This document shows, piece after piece, positions 8,500 through 16,518 of a stretch of 38,208 nucleotides of DNA. A program made the translations under genes and the position numbers. The notes under the pieces were generated by a model. The model made no database searches. It saw only the letters and a program-made list of their open reading frames with translations, and had not been told where the DNA came from. Position 1 is the first letter of the stretch, and each line of letters starts with the position of its first letter. Source of the DNA: an uncultured Phycisphaerales bacterium (GTDB taxonomy: Bacteria; Planctomycetota; Phycisphaerae; UBA1845; CAIVHJ01); assembly GCA_903905665.1 (NCBI GenBank), contig CAIVHJ010000330.1, positions 1 through 38,208 on the forward strand, given 5' to 3'.

Positions 8500-9503
8500 T
8501 AGACTGCCCCTATCCAACCGCCAGAGCCGTTTGAAGTCATTCCGGCAGGACTACCTCCAGAACTTTTAGCCATATTCAACATGCTCGATCCCGGCAATAG
8601 TAGATTCATCCCGAATTGACCCCATCCAGATATTTGATTCTGGAAGGCATTATATTGGTTCAGTCCAGCCGTATAGTTCATTTGAGCCTGATCCAATGCC
8701 TGTTGATACTGACCAAGTTGTTGTGTTTGGTAAGGCTGGTACATCGTATTCAATCCCTGCTGATACTGCGTCAGAAGTGGACTCATTACCGCAGAACTTT
8801 GCGTCGCAGCTGTATTGGCGTAATTCATGGAAGCGTTCGTGGCATTTAGACCTGCTGTTGATGACCCCTGCGCCGCCCCTACCGTTCCCGCGACCTGTCC
8901 TCCGAGCATCCCGATATATCCAAGACGTTCATTGCTGTTCTGAGCAGCCACGTTCTGTTGGAAGAGTTGTAGCGCTCTCTGGCCCGCAGTAGAATCTGAT
9001 GTGGCGGTCTGAGGGGTGTCCCCATTGACCATAATCCCGCGTTGGGACAAAGAATCCTTCAAAGTAATGAAATCCCTCTGCTGTTGCTGTTTGGTGGCCT
9101 CATTTACGGCCCCTGTGCCCTCTAGGGCCGCTTTATAGGTGTCTGACTGAACTTGTGCCACCCCGGCAGACCCGGTGCCTCCTGCGCCCGTCCCGGTGCC
9201 GCCAAAGTAGTTCTGTAGGTATCCGAGAGCCGCACTTCCAACCCCCTGGGCTTGTACGAGTTGCCCTTGCGTTCGTGACTTGAGATCCGCAAGAACATTT
9301 TGATCGATATTCCCCTGGGCGTCGTATAGGCCAGAAATCTGCTGTAAAACCTGTTTATTTTGGGCAAGAGAGGTTCCTGTCCCTTGAATCAGTTGATTGA
9401 ATTGATCTAGGGTAATACCTTCTTTTTTGAGAATATCCTGTTCTTCGGTACTTAAACCGGGGAACTGAGGAAGTGTTGGAGCGTCAGGCGGCGATCCGCA
9501 CAT
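8499..9503 (-). CDS. Gln/Ala-rich internal virion protein candidate beginning MCG
   Basis: The ATG at 9503 lies seven bases behind AGGTAGG. A GTG nine bases upstream is possible but too close to the SD. The 334-residue product begins MCGSPPDAP, a start style seen in internal core/ejection proteins of several short-tailed phages, followed by a helical region, a Gly/Thr-rich linker (about residues 105-120) and long Gln/Asn/Ala-rich helices (TQSSAVMSPLLTQYQQGLN, YQTQQLGQYQQALDQAQ). Hydrophobic ends (about residues 295-315, FGMNLLLPGSSMLNMA) could contact membrane. The 5' end overlaps the previous gene by 20 bases. It probably belongs to the ejection complex with its two downstream neighbours. 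Confidence 0.6.
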   Translation of the reverse strand: MCGSPPDAPTLPQFPGLSTEEQDILKKEGITLDQFNQLIQGTGTSLAQNKQVLQQISGLYDAQGNIDQNVLADLKSRTQGQLVQAQGVGSAALGYLQNYFGGTGTGAGGTGSAGVAQVQSDTYKAALEGTGAVNEATKQQQQRDFITLKDSLSQRGIMVNGDTPQTATSDSTAGQRALQLFQQNVAAQNSNERLGYIGMLGGQVAGTVGAAQGSSTAGLNATNASMNYANTAATQSSAVMSPLLTQYQQGLNTMYQPYQTQQLGQYQQALDQAQMNYTAGLNQYNAFQNQISGWGQFGMNLLLPGSSMLNMAKSSGGSPAGMTSNGSGGWIGAV

Positions 9504-9819
9504 TTGTACCACCTACCTTTTGGTGGAGATCTTCCACCTTGATTATTGGTTTTAAGAATCGGATATAGTCGCCAATAATTTCTCTTGGTAGACATCCGAA
9601 CTTGACTAACAGCCTGTGAAAATCCTTGTGGCCTAGTTCGCTATCCGTAAACCATCCATGCAATTTCTTGGAAAAGATATACCGTTCAATATCGTTTAAG
9701 TCTTTTATAAGCCGTTTCTGTAGCCGGCCATGCTTGTTATCTACCCATCGGCAGAACACCCACTTTGATGGATAGAGAGTCGCTTCAAGAATGCCATCGT
9801 TGAAGATTGTTGTATTCAT
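9484..9819 (-). CDS. Hypothetical protein, 111 residues, in tail module
   Basis: The start at 9819 overlaps the stop of the collar-fibre gene by one base (TGATG); the open frame reaches 9852, but that part overlaps the fibre gene and lacks an SD. The protein (MNTTIFNDGI... KHGRLQKRLIKDLNDIE... GWFTDSELGHKDFHRLLVKFG) is mixed alpha/beta and basic. The segment WFTDSELGHKDFHRLLVKFG looks like one I associate with small phage proteins sometimes called acetyltransferase-like, but there is no convincing CoA-binding motif here. It lies between fibre and internal protein genes and could be an assembly factor. Confidence 0.65.
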   Translation of the reverse strand: MNTTIFNDGILEATLYPSKWVFCRWVDNKHGRLQKRLIKDLNDIERYIFSKKLHGWFTDSELGHKDFHRLLVKFGCLPREIIGDYIRFLKPIIKVEDLHQKVGGTNVRIAA

Positions 9820-10682
9820 CAGGTCTTGATTATGAACCCGACGCAAGCCCACGGTTGCATGTTGTTGTGGGCTCCATCACCATTTGTATCTGCTACCGTT
9901 AAACCTGTCTTAGCTGTAGCAAGAGTTATTCCAGTCACTTTTGTTTCGGCCATGCCCTGCGCGCCACTCTGCGCCGAAGAAGATAGGGCCCCCGCGTATC
10001 TATGGGTTCCAGAACCATCGTTATCGTGGCCCTGTACGCTGTGATAATGTCCAGGGTCCGTTAAACTGTGGGCGTGGGCAGATTCTGTTACGTTGTGAGT
10101 TTGTGACGGGAGTTCTGTAGTCGTAAGTAGATGCGTTTCTTCTCCCCCCGTATCACCTACTGCCCTAGCAGTAAGCCCTGTTCCCGTTCCCGATCCAAGG
10201 ATTGATTTCCCGCGTAAGTCTGGAACATTAAAATGAGTCCCATCAACATTTCCCCATGTCGTTCCAATCGCTATAAAAAGGTCTGGATAATCTGCTCGCA
10301 AATAACTCGTTCCATCACACGCAAGAAATCCAGTTGGTACAGTAGAGCTACCGAATGCCCGGATTTCTCCCGTGATAAAAACACTACTAAGGTTGTTCCC
10401 ATTGGCCGCCGGCTGATACCAATAGGTTTTCCCAAGAATCTGAGCGATGACATACCGAAGTCGTTCCAATTCACCCGCAATCGAAGTCGCTTTGCTTAGG
10501 ACGCTCCCAGGATAAGGAGCCGTTTGCAGTTGAGCATCAGCATCAGTGTCGGAATGACCTCCAGCTCCTGATGCGTCTAAGAGAGAAGCGATGTTGGCAA
10601 ATTCTCCATTCCATAGTGCTGAGGCAATGGTTTGATTTGCGACAACCGTTTGAAGTGGTATCGTTCCTGTGGTTCCGCTCAT
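9819..10682 (-). CDS. Tail collar-domain fibre protein
   Basis: The 287-residue protein has a phage tail collar domain at about residues 105-160: GEIRAFGSSTVPTGFLACDG, YPDLFIAIGTTWG, FNVPDLRG. After it come His-rich HxH pairs (AHAHSLTDPGHYHSVQGHD, about 190-215), like the metal-binding repeats of short-tail-fibre and gp37-like tips, then a C-terminus ending MQPWACVGFIIKT, typical of collar fibres (NMPPYLALNYIIK type). The N-terminal 90 residues (ASALWNGEFANIASLLD) probably attach it to the virion. It overlaps the 520-residue gene as ATGA. It likely binds the receptor or forms a fibre tip. Collar identity is secure; receptor role is inferred. Confidence 0.88.
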   Translation of the reverse strand: MSGTTGTIPLQTVVANQTIASALWNGEFANIASLLDASGAGGHSDTDADAQLQTAPYPGSVLSKATSIAGELERLRYVIAQILGKTYWYQPAANGNNLSSVFITGEIRAFGSSTVPTGFLACDGTSYLRADYPDLFIAIGTTWGNVDGTHFNVPDLRGKSILGSGTGTGLTARAVGDTGGEETHLLTTTELPSQTHNVTESAHAHSLTDPGHYHSVQGHDNDGSGTHRYAGALSSSAQSGAQGMAETKVTGITLATAKTGLTVADTNGDGAHNNMQPWACVGFIIKT

Positions 10683-12241
10683 ATTCGTATCCCTCTGGGG
10701 CTGTATAAATAGACCAGCTCCGATAAAAAGAAGTTCTGCCCTATCGAATCGTTAATGAACTCCGCTTGGAAATCTCTTCCGTAATACCCCACATCTACTG
10801 TAGCGGGGACAAGGCTATCCCCCGCAAATACATCTACATCGAATTTGGCTACGTCGAATTTGGCTCCGCTTGCTTGAAGCGTAAACGTCCCGTCTTGTTT
10901 GCGTTCTCCGTCAATATAGGTATGGATGTCGAAATCGACGTTCCCCGATGCACTACCCCTAAACACAAGCCCCTTAAAATGCTTCCATGACCGAGGAGCC
11001 CCTAAGTCTTGTCGGATCGTTTTGATGCGTACTTTAAAAGGGTTCCCGTTGTCGTCGTCATCTGGTTGTTCGAGTTTCCAAATCTTCCCTCCGAAGTCTC
11101 CTGTCCAGAGTTGCCAATCTCCTGGCCCGTTTCTCACTTCCCATACTGCCGATGCTTCGTAACCACTTGGAAAATCCTCGTTGTCATGGATGATCCATGC
11201 GTTTGATGGATCTTTATCAACAAAATACGTGAGGGCTAGATTGTTGTGCGACCCACCCATCTGCATAAAGAACTTGATGCACCGCAGTTTGCGATCGTAG
11301 GCGCAACAGAAATTCTCGATGTTCGATAGGGTTACGTTGTCCCGAATAAACTTATCAATATAAGCCGGGCGAGCCAAAGGAGTCGATGCGTAAGAACCCG
11401 TCGCAATGATCCCTTGCAAGCTGTAGATGGTCGAATCCTCAGCCATGATAAATAGGTTGTTGTTGGCTTTTGCGATAAGGCGCCAATGGGCCGCGCCTCC
11501 ATCCCATAAGGACTCATGGTATCCCCAGTTCTGGCTGTTTGAGTCCGTATCGTCGATGAGGTATGTCTTGGTCTTATCCCAAACAAATAGTTGACCCCCA
11601 AGATCTATCCCTCCGACTAGACCACCCTTGGAATAAACAGGTATTTGAATCACATCGTTGTCACCAAAATTCCAAGGTTCCGCCAATTTGGATGCCCAAA
11701 CGCTGTCTTTCGTTATGGCCCAAAGCCGGATATTTGCGTTCCTAGCATGATTGACAAGTTGGAATGGCATCCCGCTAGTTGAACTCCACGACGAAGCCGT
11801 AGTAACTGCCGTAGGTGTCACCGCCGAGCCATCCCAATACTGAGGGGCGATCTGACCGTCAGCCCAAAAAACATACTGAGAAACTGTTTGATCTGACTGA
11901 GCGCCGATCTGCGTAAACCCAATCGGGTTTGATGTCGAATGACCAGCCTTTAATGGATGGCTCTCGTTCGTATGGTAAACCTTCCCGTTAGCCGCGAAAA
12001 GATGAAAATAGGCTCCGCTACTGAGCCTGAATTGAAAGCCCCCTTGGATCTTTGGAGATCCCGTTATGGCATTCACCAAGTAGAGAGCATTCCCACCTCT
12101 CTTTGATAAACCGTTCTCATGGAAATTGAGATTCTTCGATGGAAGGACTAGAGAGGTGACGGGAAGCAATTCCTGGCTCCTGTCATCTCTCAGGCCAGTC
12201 TGAAGGAACGGGCTACGAAGGATTTGACCGCTGTATCCCAT
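10679..12241 (-). CDS. Tail nozzle / tubular protein candidate with beta-propeller-like repeats
   Basis: This 520-residue protein has repeating beta-strand units such as FHLFAANGKVYHTNE, YVFWADGQIAPQYWDG, NIRLWAITKDSVWASKL, GQLFVWDKTKTYLIDD and LFIMAEDSTIYSLQG, spaced like propeller blades. Podovirus tail nozzle (tubular protein B-like) proteins have this build and this genome place, after the connector genes and before the fibre. The start at 12241 overlaps the previous stop as TAATG. No enzyme motif, signal peptide or membrane segment is present. It could alternatively be another large tail-hub protein. Naming is based on architecture and order. Confidence 0.6.
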   Translation of the reverse strand: MGYSGQILRSPFLQTGLRDDRSQELLPVTSLVLPSKNLNFHENGLSKRGGNALYLVNAITGSPKIQGGFQFRLSSGAYFHLFAANGKVYHTNESHPLKAGHSTSNPIGFTQIGAQSDQTVSQYVFWADGQIAPQYWDGSAVTPTAVTTASSWSSTSGMPFQLVNHARNANIRLWAITKDSVWASKLAEPWNFGDNDVIQIPVYSKGGLVGGIDLGGQLFVWDKTKTYLIDDTDSNSQNWGYHESLWDGGAAHWRLIAKANNNLFIMAEDSTIYSLQGIIATGSYASTPLARPAYIDKFIRDNVTLSNIENFCCAYDRKLRCIKFFMQMGGSHNNLALTYFVDKDPSNAWIIHDNEDFPSGYEASAVWEVRNGPGDWQLWTGDFGGKIWKLEQPDDDDNGNPFKVRIKTIRQDLGAPRSWKHFKGLVFRGSASGNVDFDIHTYIDGERKQDGTFTLQASGAKFDVAKFDVDVFAGDSLVPATVDVGYYGRDFQAEFINDSIGQNFFLSELVYLYSPRGIRI

Positions 12242-12531
12242 TAGGAGTCTCTCACCGGCTTGCCTTTAACGAATATGTCTTCCTCTGCGTCAGTTCCTTT
12301 TCCCCACGTTGACGATGGAACCTCTCGATTTGCGAAACCCGTATTCCCAGTTGTCGTCCTCTTTCTCCAAAAGAAGAAAAAGTCAGTCTCAGCGGCTATC
12401 CCCGAATACAGATTCAGAATATGTGCGCGAGCGCCCGCCGATATAGACCCCGATGGTATTGGAGCTCCGGTTCCCATTGGACCTTTACCGAAGTCTATGG
12501 CTGATCGGCGGCGCTCGGCTGTATTAATCAA
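12241..12531 (-). CDS. Small virion-module protein, 96 residues
   Basis: The protein (MINTAERRRSAIDFGKGPMG...) has a basic N-terminus, a central small-residue stretch (APIPSGSISAGARAHILNLYSGIA) and an aromatic patch (TDFFFFWRKR). It overlaps its neighbours at both ends, ATGA upstream and TAATG downstream, so it is translated with them. Short proteins of this kind with a GPMGTGAPIPSGS-type loop occur among head-tail joining accessory proteins, but no domain can be named. Its position between two larger structural genes makes a minor virion protein likely. Confidence 0.65.
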   Translation of the reverse strand: MINTAERRRSAIDFGKGPMGTGAPIPSGSISAGARAHILNLYSGIAAETDFFFFWRKRTTTGNTGFANREVPSSTWGKGTDAEEDIFVKGKPVRDS

Positions 12532-13457
12532 GTCAGTTGCCCTTTTGTGTAGGTTGTCCCATCATCGCTCAATGTTGCCGTTGCGATAACCGTCCCTGCA
12601 TTATTTTTGATGCTCTCTTCGTTTGAAGTCGCCGTATGCTCATTGCGGAGACTCATGTAAGAGAGCATAAGAGCCTGGTAGATTGTCGGGGTTGAATCTG
12701 GCACGGAAACAAGTTCCGTCATGCTATCGCTACTGAGGGCTGTTCTAATCTGCGTCAATACCGATGCCAGAGCCGATGATCCCAGCGCATTGACTGTCCC
12801 GATGGTCACTCCCGTCTGACTGGCTCCAAGATTGACTGTCTGTAACGTCGGATCGAAATTACTGATGGACCCAGACACAGGTAAAGCCGCTATGATCGCT
12901 TTCAGATCAACACCAGACGTTCCGGCAGTAACGTGCCCCGCCATAGCCTCGTCCCATACCGCCGCGGCGATCGTAGCTGCCGACGGACCAGATGATCCAC
13001 CATCGACAATGGCTTCAAGAGAATCGGTTGACTGATCAAATGTCTGACCTGAGTTCTTGTTCATAATCAGATCCAAGAAGCTCCCAATAGTCGCCGGCAC
13101 TCCTGCCGCTGTCACCTTTGCCAATTTATCGAGTAGGTACGTTTTGAGGACGGCTCCAATACCCTGTTCCTCGCTTGTCCCATCAAAATAGATGGCGTTC
13201 CCGCCTATATTTGGATCGCCATAAGTCGTCGAAGCATAGTAGATGTAGTCGTAGTACCCAGCGGTGATTGTGGCAGGAAACATTGCCTTGTAGTACCCAG
13301 TCGTCCCATCTTCCGTTAGAAGGTTAAGATAGGTAGCCCAATTCGCTGAATTGAATGCTTCAAACGATGACCCATTCCAGTATTGGCCGGATGCGTCATG
13401 GATGACAGCGTAGATTGTTTGTCCTGACTGAGAGGTGCATTTCAGATAGGCGGCCAT
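12528..13457 (-). CDS. Putative structural protein, 309 residues
   Basis: The N-terminal 100 residues are beta-rich and aromatic (AYLKCTSQSGQTIYAVI, GYYKAMFPATITAGYYDYIYY), like an Ig/carbohydrate-binding type fold. The rest is Ala/Thr/Ser-rich, with AATIAAAVWDEAMAGHVTAG, a segment common in phage surface and tail-associated proteins of environmental genomes. The ATG at 13457 follows the previous stop by one base. It lies between the connector-like 298-residue protein and the nozzle candidate and is probably on the virion, perhaps as a head decoration or tail protein. No more specific assignment is justified. Confidence 0.6.
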   Translation of the reverse strand: MAAYLKCTSQSGQTIYAVIHDASGQYWNGSSFEAFNSANWATYLNLLTEDGTTGYYKAMFPATITAGYYDYIYYASTTYGDPNIGGNAIYFDGTSEEQGIGAVLKTYLLDKLAKVTAAGVPATIGSFLDLIMNKNSGQTFDQSTDSLEAIVDGGSSGPSAATIAAAVWDEAMAGHVTAGTSGVDLKAIIAALPVSGSISNFDPTLQTVNLGASQTGVTIGTVNALGSSALASVLTQIRTALSSDSMTELVSVPDSTPTIYQALMLSYMSLRNEHTATSNEESIKNNAGTVIATATLSDDGTTYTKGQLT

Positions 13458-13458
13458 A

Positions 13459-14355
13459 TTAGTAGTCCGTTACCACTTGAGCAAATTCGTGGAGATCAGT
13501 CCCATATTGCGCTGTTACAACCAATTTCTGTACCTCTTGCATCCATAATCCCCATTCCGTAGGGCCTCTCGTATCGTCATTGAGCATCATGTGTTTTGCT
13601 TTAATCCCTTGAATCCAAAAATTGCGCCATTCCAGATACAGCCGGCTCATCAGAGCAGAATTGAGGTCCGTTTTCATCAGATTGCCGTAGTAGAAGAATT
13701 TCATAGCATAGGTCTGATTATTATCTGGAGCGCAATCCAAAATAAACTCGTCATAGTCCTCATCTCCCATCGGATAGGCTTTGGATGGCCTTCCAACAAG
13801 CGATGGGCGAGCTAATCTAAACTCTTCAACGACATGCTCAAATTTAATCGGGTTTTTTTGGTCGATAATCATATAGCCTGACCCAGAAGCGGGAGCAACC
13901 CTAAACCCTGGTGTAACCGTAAGCGTGATCGTTCCTGAATTGTTCGCCAAAGCAATAATTTGAGAGGCCGAAGCAATCCCTGTCCCCGATGTGATGACAA
14001 TTTCCTTTCCAATGACATCAGAAAACCCTTGTGTTGACCCCGAAGCCATGATAAGCGTTGTTGTAGATCCACCTTGGGCTGTTCCTATGACTGACCCAAA
14101 CATAATTTGAGCGCTCATGTCACTTGAAAAGTCCGTTGGGCATGAATACCGGCTTTGTCCAGGGACAAGGATTCCATAAGCGAAGGTTTGCATGATTTTT
14201 GGTTGTCGGCAAGCCTTCCAAACCTCATTTTTGAGTTGTTCCATGACCTCATTCTGGTATCGAAGCGTCGTCGCAGAGTCAGGATGGCTCTCGTTGGCCT
14301 GTTGTAGCCCTTCAGTTACGATACTAGCGAGCGTTGGCAGCGTTGGCGACGCCAT
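13459..14355 (-). CDS. Head-tail adaptor-like protein candidate
   Basis: This 298-residue protein begins with a helical region (LPTLASIVTEGLQQANESHP, YQNEVMEQLKNEVWKACRQP) followed by an inserted beta domain of about 80 residues rich in Ser/Thr/Gly (GSTTTLIMASGSTQGF ... GTITLTVTPGF), then returns to helical/aromatic sequence (FFYYGNLMKTDLNS, LYLEWRNFWIQGI). A helical adaptor with a beta insertion is plausible for the connector ring below the portal in SU10- or P22-like tails. The ATG at 14355 has a perfect SD (AGGAGGTCTTAA before it) and overlaps the glycosyltransferase by 32 bases. Placement supports a connector role; homology was not tested. Confidence 0.55.
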   Translation of the reverse strand: MASPTLPTLASIVTEGLQQANESHPDSATTLRYQNEVMEQLKNEVWKACRQPKIMQTFAYGILVPGQSRYSCPTDFSSDMSAQIMFGSVIGTAQGGSTTTLIMASGSTQGFSDVIGKEIVITSGTGIASASQIIALANNSGTITLTVTPGFRVAPASGSGYMIIDQKNPIKFEHVVEEFRLARPSLVGRPSKAYPMGDEDYDEFILDCAPDNNQTYAMKFFYYGNLMKTDLNSALMSRLYLEWRNFWIQGIKAKHMMLNDDTRGPTEWGLWMQEVQKLVVTAQYGTDLHEFAQVVTDY

Positions 14356-15454
14356 TTAAGACCTCCTGATACGCTTCGACCCACATGGGCCACATTTTAT
14401 CGCAGTCAAAATGCCTTTCAACCGTCTGCCGAGCCGCGATTCCCATGCGGCGCCGTAACTGATCGTCCTGTGTCATTTGATTAAGGGCAAGAAGCCACCC
14501 TGATGGCGAATTGGCTTCGACAAACATCCCGTTATCCGCCACCAAGTCCATCATCTCCGCATAGGGGGAGCAGAATGAACTTACACTTGGAACCTCTAGG
14601 GCCGCCATTTCTAACCATTTGATTGAGCTCTTGCAATTATTGAAATCCGAATCCACCAATGGGATAACGGCGAAGTCCAAATCAAGGATTGCCGAAACGA
14701 ATGGATAGGCTGGCGTTGGGCACCACCCTCGGTATTCAATACGATTCGGGTCTATGCCTTCGAGTGTCCCTTCAAATTTCTGCCCTAAGATCACGAGCGT
14801 GACGTTAGGATTGACCCGCATAAACTCTGGAAGCACCTGGGCGAGGATCTTCCAGTCCTCGAAATGGCTATAGCCTCCAGACCATCCAACTCGAATGCCT
14901 TTGTGGGTTTGGAAAGGGAGTTTCTGCCACAATGACAGGTCAATGCAATTTGGCAGCACCTTGATGTTGGGATTAAACTCACTAAAAACCTTCGCCAGTA
15001 TGGGCGTCGTTGTAGTAACCATGTCAGCTACAGACATGGCCTTTCTTGCCCGTTCAAGGCCGGCTTTGTTCTTAGCAAGATCGATATTCTTTCCATCCGT
15101 CCAGATATCCAGGCTCCCGCCTTTATAGGGGTGACTGTAATTCTCTGTTCCAAAATCCTTGTAGTGTGGCGATAATGGGTCTATTCGGAATAGATTGTCG
15201 TCCCAATCCACGATGACTTTCTTTCCGAGTTTTTTAAACCCCTCAATAGCATTGCAGAACTTCTCATCAAATACGCGGGGAGTCACGCAGATATCAGCCC
15301 ATAAAAGTTTTAAGGCAATATCATCATCGCTATCACCCTTTTCGACGTGCTTGACCTCAAAAGTCTTGTCGTGAAGAGCAGCGGTCTGTAGCGGTTGTGC
15401 GAGGCGATACCATCCGCACCCGCCATTATCTCTGAGGAAGTAGAGGACTTTCAT
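14324..15454 (-). CDS. GT-B fold glycosyltransferase (group 1-like)
   Basis: Counting from the ATG at 15454 (ATGA overlap with the methyltransferase, SD GGAGGGG), the product has 376 residues. The N-terminus MKVLYFLRDNGGCGWYRLAQ is the G-C-G-x-Y-R-x-x-x-P start common in phage and bacterial GT-B enzymes. IVDWDDNLFRIDP, IKVLPNCIDLSLW, RVGWSGGYSHFEDW, VTLVILGQKFEG and a C-terminal donor-site region (DSDFNNCKSSIKWLEMAALEVPSV) match group 1 glycosyltransferases using nucleotide-sugars. It could glycosylate virion proteins, the cell envelope or phage DNA. Being between capsid and connector genes, it is expressed late with the head, so virion decoration is the most natural guess. Confidence 0.85.
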   Translation of the reverse strand: MKVLYFLRDNGGCGWYRLAQPLQTAALHDKTFEVKHVEKGDSDDDIALKLLWADICVTPRVFDEKFCNAIEGFKKLGKKVIVDWDDNLFRIDPLSPHYKDFGTENYSHPYKGGSLDIWTDGKNIDLAKNKAGLERARKAMSVADMVTTTTPILAKVFSEFNPNIKVLPNCIDLSLWQKLPFQTHKGIRVGWSGGYSHFEDWKILAQVLPEFMRVNPNVTLVILGQKFEGTLEGIDPNRIEYRGWCPTPAYPFVSAILDLDFAVIPLVDSDFNNCKSSIKWLEMAALEVPSVSSFCSPYAEMMDLVADNGMFVEANSPSGWLLALNQMTQDDQLRRRMGIAARQTVERHFDCDKMWPMWVEAYQEVLNGVANAANAR

Positions 15455-16134
15455 AGCGTCCCCTCCATCATCCACTCTGTCATGTTCGTGTTCACGTACG
15501 GAATAACGGGATGACGCTGGCCTGGGACTCGGTTAGGTGTTCGTCCAGGCATATCAGAAATGTTTAATTGGCCCTTTGCGGCCTCTTTAGCGAACCAAGA
15601 CCGTTTATACCACCAGCGATACCCATCCCACCGGGATTCCTGCTGTTCAGTTTCATCAAGAGGATGGATCGAAACGTAGCATTTCCCGGTCGTTTTCAAT
15701 GCTTTTGACAATGCTTTGCATAAATCTTGGATATCATCCGGGTGGACATGAACCGTAACAGAATTGCAAAGGATGTAGTCGTACTGGTCTGCTACTTCAA
15801 ATGAATCCATCAATTGAAGAATGGGAATGTGCTTTGACTTTAGTCTAACGCACTCCAACATCGCTTCTTTTAGAAGACCAACAGAAATATCTGACCCGTT
15901 AAAATTCCCGTCTTCAAGATAATCAACAAGTCGTACTGTCCCTCGGAGGGCTCCGCATCCGTAGTCCAAGAAGGAATGGGTAGGTCGCAGACCTTGTGCA
16001 ATCATAAAATCATGCTGCATCCTCGCTTCATATCCGACGTTTCCTCCAGAGAAAACCGCGGCTTCCTCAGAGGTTCCATTAAACGCCCATCGTTTCTGAT
16101 AATCGGGCCAATGATTAATAGCTACAGCGGTCAC
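15451..16134 (-). CDS. Class I SAM-dependent methyltransferase
   Basis: This 227-residue protein starts with GTG (GTGA overlap with the previous stop; SD GGAGGCGC upstream). Motif I is FLDYGCGALRG at about residues 55-65, followed by an acidic motif II equivalent (NGSDIS, residues about 79-84), motif IV region YDYILCNSVTVHVHPDD and motif V/VI region CKALSKALKTTGKCYVSIHP, the standard order of class I enzymes. No DNA-methyltransferase DPPY/NPPY motif is seen, so a small molecule, sugar or protein substrate is more likely than DNA. It forms a pair with the next gene, a glycosyltransferase, suggesting sugar methylation as a cap. Substrate is inference. Confidence 0.85.
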   Translation of the reverse strand: MTAVAINHWPDYQKRWAFNGTSEEAAVFSGGNVGYEARMQHDFMIAQGLRPTHSFLDYGCGALRGTVRLVDYLEDGNFNGSDISVGLLKEAMLECVRLKSKHIPILQLMDSFEVADQYDYILCNSVTVHVHPDDIQDLCKALSKALKTTGKCYVSIHPLDETEQQESRWDGYRWWYKRSWFAKEAAKGQLNISDMPGRTPNRVPGQRHPVIPYVNTNMTEWMMEGTL

Positions 16135-16439
16135 TTTTTAAGCGCCTCCACCGTCATTGTGGGTCGTCCGTAATCAGAGTTCAAAAACTCTCTCCAAGCC
16201 TTATTTCGATCTATAACGTCTTTTGAGTTCGTGATTCTCTTCATCCACCCTGGATGGCAGCGATCGTACTCAAGCAAAGTGGTGTTGTTATATCTCCCGA
16301 CAAAACGCATCGTCCGATCCTTCGTAAATCCGTTGGATTGGTCTTTTGCCAGTTCCTTTGAGTAATCGATGAGTTCAGACATCGGCTCTGCGTGGAGAGC
16401 TTTGATTCGGTCTGATTCAAAATTGGCTCGTATAAGCAT
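16131..16439 (-). CDS. Hypothetical protein, 102 residues, downstream of capsid gene
   Basis: The ATG at 16439 follows the long hairpin region behind the capsid gene; the leader GGGGCAAGGAAACG gives a modest SD. The protein is charged and helical (MLIRANFESDRIKALHAEP ... ELIDYSKELAKDQSNGFTKD) with aromatic C-terminal segments (WMKRITNSKDVIDRNKAWREFL). No domain is recognised. Its stop overlaps the methyltransferase GTG. Genes here in related phages often encode head completion or small decoration proteins, but this one could equally serve the methyltransferase/glycosyltransferase pair. Confidence 0.65.
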   Translation of the reverse strand: MLIRANFESDRIKALHAEPMSELIDYSKELAKDQSNGFTKDRTMRFVGRYNNTTLLEYDRCHPGWMKRITNSKDVIDRNKAWREFLNSDYGRPTMTVEALKK

Positions 16440-16461
16440 CGTTTCCTTGCCCCTCTCGGGG

Positions 16462-16518
16462 CCCCGGAGAGCCGTTTGTGCGACCCTCCGGGGAATTACT
16501 ACCAGATCAAACCTGGTA
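16462..16518 (-). terminator. Two hairpins behind the capsid gene (attenuator or RNA-stability element)
   Basis: A perfect 8-bp G+C-rich stem (CCCCGGAG at 16462-16469 with CTCCGGGG at 16486-16493, 16-base loop) lies just behind the capsid stop. A second 6-bp stem (TACCAG 16500-16505 with CTGGTA 16513-16518) spans the stop codon itself. There is no T-run after the stem on the minus strand, so it is not a classical full terminator. It probably reduces read-through or protects the abundant capsid message from 3' decay, which would set capsid expression above that of downstream genes. Confidence 0.55.
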
